From assembly GCF_015751905.1 (NCBI RefSeq), contig NZ_JADOUF010000001.1, forward strand, positions 1,550,001 to 1,614,000: a stretch of 64,000 nucleotides of DNA. The letters run 5' to 3'. Positions within the stretch are counted from its first letter, which is position 1. The number at the start of each line of letters is the position of its first letter. The notes under the pieces are model-generated. The model was not told where the DNA came from. It worked only from the letters and a program-made list of their open reading frames with translations, and ran no database searches. The position numbers and the translations under genes are program-made. Below are positions 63,059 to 64,000 of this stretch, one piece after another. This stretch comes from Longispora fulva (GTDB taxonomy: Bacteria; Actinomycetota; Actinomycetes; Mycobacteriales; Micromonosporaceae).

Positions 63059-63651
63059 AAGCACCCTCCCCGTCGAACGGAACCCGCGAAGGCTAGCCGA
63101 CCCTCCCGGCCCCGCGCAGCCCTGTCCGGCGCGCTGTCCCCGAACGCGCGACCTCCGTCCGGGCCCGGTCGTTGTTCCGGGTGAGGTGCCGCTGGCGTGG
63201 TCGCGCGCGGTGGGCCGCGTACCCTATGAATCTGACGTTTTCCCGACTCGATGCCCATCAAAGACATAAAGGGCAACGACCATAGGGGTGTACCGGGCGG
63301 GGGCCCGGGCGGTGGCGGGCATCCAGCCCGAACCCGAATGGTGGTGGGGACAAAGACGGGTGCGGCTGCAGCGCACCGTCCCCACCACCATCCGCCCCCG
63401 CGTGCGGCGGGACCAGATGATGGCGACCCGCGTCCCAGGTTCTCGCCCATCGGACGGCGGCTGTGTCGTGGGTGGAGTCGATGTCCTGGTCAGTCGCTTT
63501 GTGTGGCTGGTGGAGCGAACCTTCCGGGCACTGATGGCATATCGGGACATCGAAATTTTTGGTGCCAGTTGGTGGTAACCCCTTGTGTGCCCGGATCGCG
63601 GTGCGTAGCGTCCCCGCAACCGCCGGCGGAGCAGCGCGAAGCGGAGAAGGG
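63059..63651. other. Gene-poor, lower-GC stretch before the HINT gene
   Basis: Nearly 600 bp without a convincing gene. Open frames of 100-230 codons exist on both strands but have no ribosome binding sites, no recognisable domains and unlike codon use. It contains a large hairpin (63338-63391), the short segment GCGGGC-ATCCA-GCCCG (63316-63330 region), and at 63251 a phrase reading MPIKDIK that looks like a piece of a HINT domain. From about 63230 on, GC content falls below the rest of the window, suggesting foreign or decayed DNA. Confidence 0.55.
63338..63391. repeat. Long inverted repeat with nested hairpin
   Basis: ATGGTGGTGGGGAC (63338-63351) and GTCCCCACCACCAT (63378-63391) are perfect complements. 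Inside, GGTGCG and CGCACC form a second stem around GCTGCAG. The whole can fold as a cruciform or a very stable RNA hairpin. Confidence 0.8.
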
Positions 63652-64000
63652 ATGCTGGGACGCTCTGCTGAAGCTTGTTTGCGAAACAGCTTCGCGCCCG
63701 CAACCCTGGTCCTCATGGCGGACGGCTCCACCAAGCCAATCAAAGACGTGATGGTCGGCGACTTGGTCTGGGCCACTGATCCAGAGACCGGCGATGCGAC
63801 CGCTGAACCCGTCACCCAACTGCATCTCAACAATGACCATGACCTCACCGACCTGCAGATCATCAATGCGGCCGGCGAGACCAGCATCATCCACACGATG
63901 CAAGAACACCCCTTCTGGGACGCGACAGAGCGTACATGGGTCGACGCTGGCAAACTGCCCCCCGGTCACGGACTGACCACCTCCAACAGGTCGGCCCAAT
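63652..64000 (+). CDS. HINT-domain protein of the polymorphic-toxin (pretoxin-HINT) type, 3' end missing
   Basis: The frame stays open to the window end. ATG 63652 has GGAG 5 nt upstream. The peptide reads MLGRSAEACLRNSF, then APATLVLMADGSTKPIKDVM, VGDLVWATDPETGDATAEPV, HTMQEHPFWDATERTWVDAG and so on. Cys9 is the expected self-splicing nucleophile and the QEHPFW histidine the second HINT motif. In RHS and related toxins this domain releases a C-terminal toxin by autoproteolysis. Here only eight residues precede the catalytic Cys; the same frame has a stop at 63532 and no RHS repeats are seen upstream. Either the start is truncated or this is an orphan toxin tip. The toxin part lies beyond the window. 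Codons with A/T in third position are more frequent than in neighbours. Confidence 0.7.
   Translation, partial: MLGRSAEACLRNSFAPATLVLMADGSTKPIKDVMVGDLVWATDPETGDATAEPVTQLHLNNDHDLTDLQIINAAGETSIIHTMQEHPFWDATERTWVDAGKLPPGHGLTTSNRSAQ

Noticed and set aside
63251-63751. 166-codon plus-strand gene in the lower-GC region
   Set aside because: No ribosome binding site or domain; it crosses a large hairpin and overlaps the HINT gene in another frame.

Overview
The window is 64 kb of very GC-rich DNA with dense, short-gapped genes on both strands. It comes from an actinomycete. A member of the Micromonosporaceae or a close relative fits best, but this is inferred from gene content (Ku/LigD NHEJ set, SARP/BTAD regulators, SigF-like sigma with SpoIIE-type phosphatases, secreted chitosan enzymes, fused glycyl-tRNA synthetase, rare in-frame TTA codons) and not from a marker gene. 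Many starts lie 6-8 nt behind a TANNNT hexamer, so leaderless transcripts are probably common. No rRNA gene, intact tRNA gene, insertion sequence or CRISPR array was seen.

Layout. 1-4.7 kb: end of an ornithine cyclodeaminase-like gene, a DUF6328 membrane protein, a STAS anti-anti-sigma factor facing a PAS-PP2C-HATPase-STAS phosphatase, a small secreted peptide and two CBS-pair proteins. 4.7-8.5 kb: a non-homologous end-joining locus, with Ku divergent from an ATP-dependent ligase that overlaps an unusual fusion of a LigD-type polymerase and a PolX-like PHP phosphoesterase. 9-18.8 kb: SigF-type sigma factor, ANTAR-GAF-PP2C phosphatase, DasR-like GntR regulator, metallophosphoesterase, AI-2E family membrane protein, L,D-transpeptidase lipoprotein and smaller enzymes. 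18.8-29.4 kb: a chitosan/glucosamine utilisation island. It has a GH20 hexosaminidase, a GH75 chitosanase, and an operon of exo-glucosaminidase CsxA (GH2), a sugar ABC transporter and a ROK repressor. The three hydrolase genes share a 19-bp box, AGGWA-N3-TWCCT-ATCTAA, read toward the gene. A fourth, weaker copy precedes a peptidoglycan amidase at 47.2 kb.

29.5-39.3 kb: a HelD-type RNA polymerase recycling factor, with a possible short antisense transcript over its leader, then a complete SapB/AmfS-like class III lanthipeptide cluster. The cluster comprises synthetase LanKC, a 38-residue precursor whose core is two SxxSxxxC units, two half ABC exporters, and a divergent LuxR-type orphan response regulator with a TTA codon. 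39.4-48.4 kb: SDR, SMP-30, M24 peptidase and FAD oxidoreductase genes, an overlapping three-gene operon (CBM32 metallophosphatase, MFS, beta-propeller membrane protein) and a Tat-exported amidase. 48.4-58.2 kb: two BTAD-type regulators, a broken hrpB helicase, a VOC protein, a TetR/DHA2 efflux pair with twin palindromic operators and a secreted Trp/Cys-rich protein. 58.4-64 kb: fused alpha-beta GlyRS coupled to an ARMT1/DUF89 protein, a lipoprotein, a structured intergenic stretch of lower GC, and the start of a HINT-domain gene of the polymorphic-toxin type that runs off the window.

How the genes work together. Secreted GH75 and GH20 enzymes and CsxA would convert chitosan or chitin fragments to GlcN/GlcNAc and short oligomers for the ABC importer, under ROK control at the shared box. 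The lanthipeptide cluster would make and export a morphogenetic surfactant of the SapB kind, switched on by its LuxR regulator. The NHEJ genes would repair breaks in non-replicating cells or spores.
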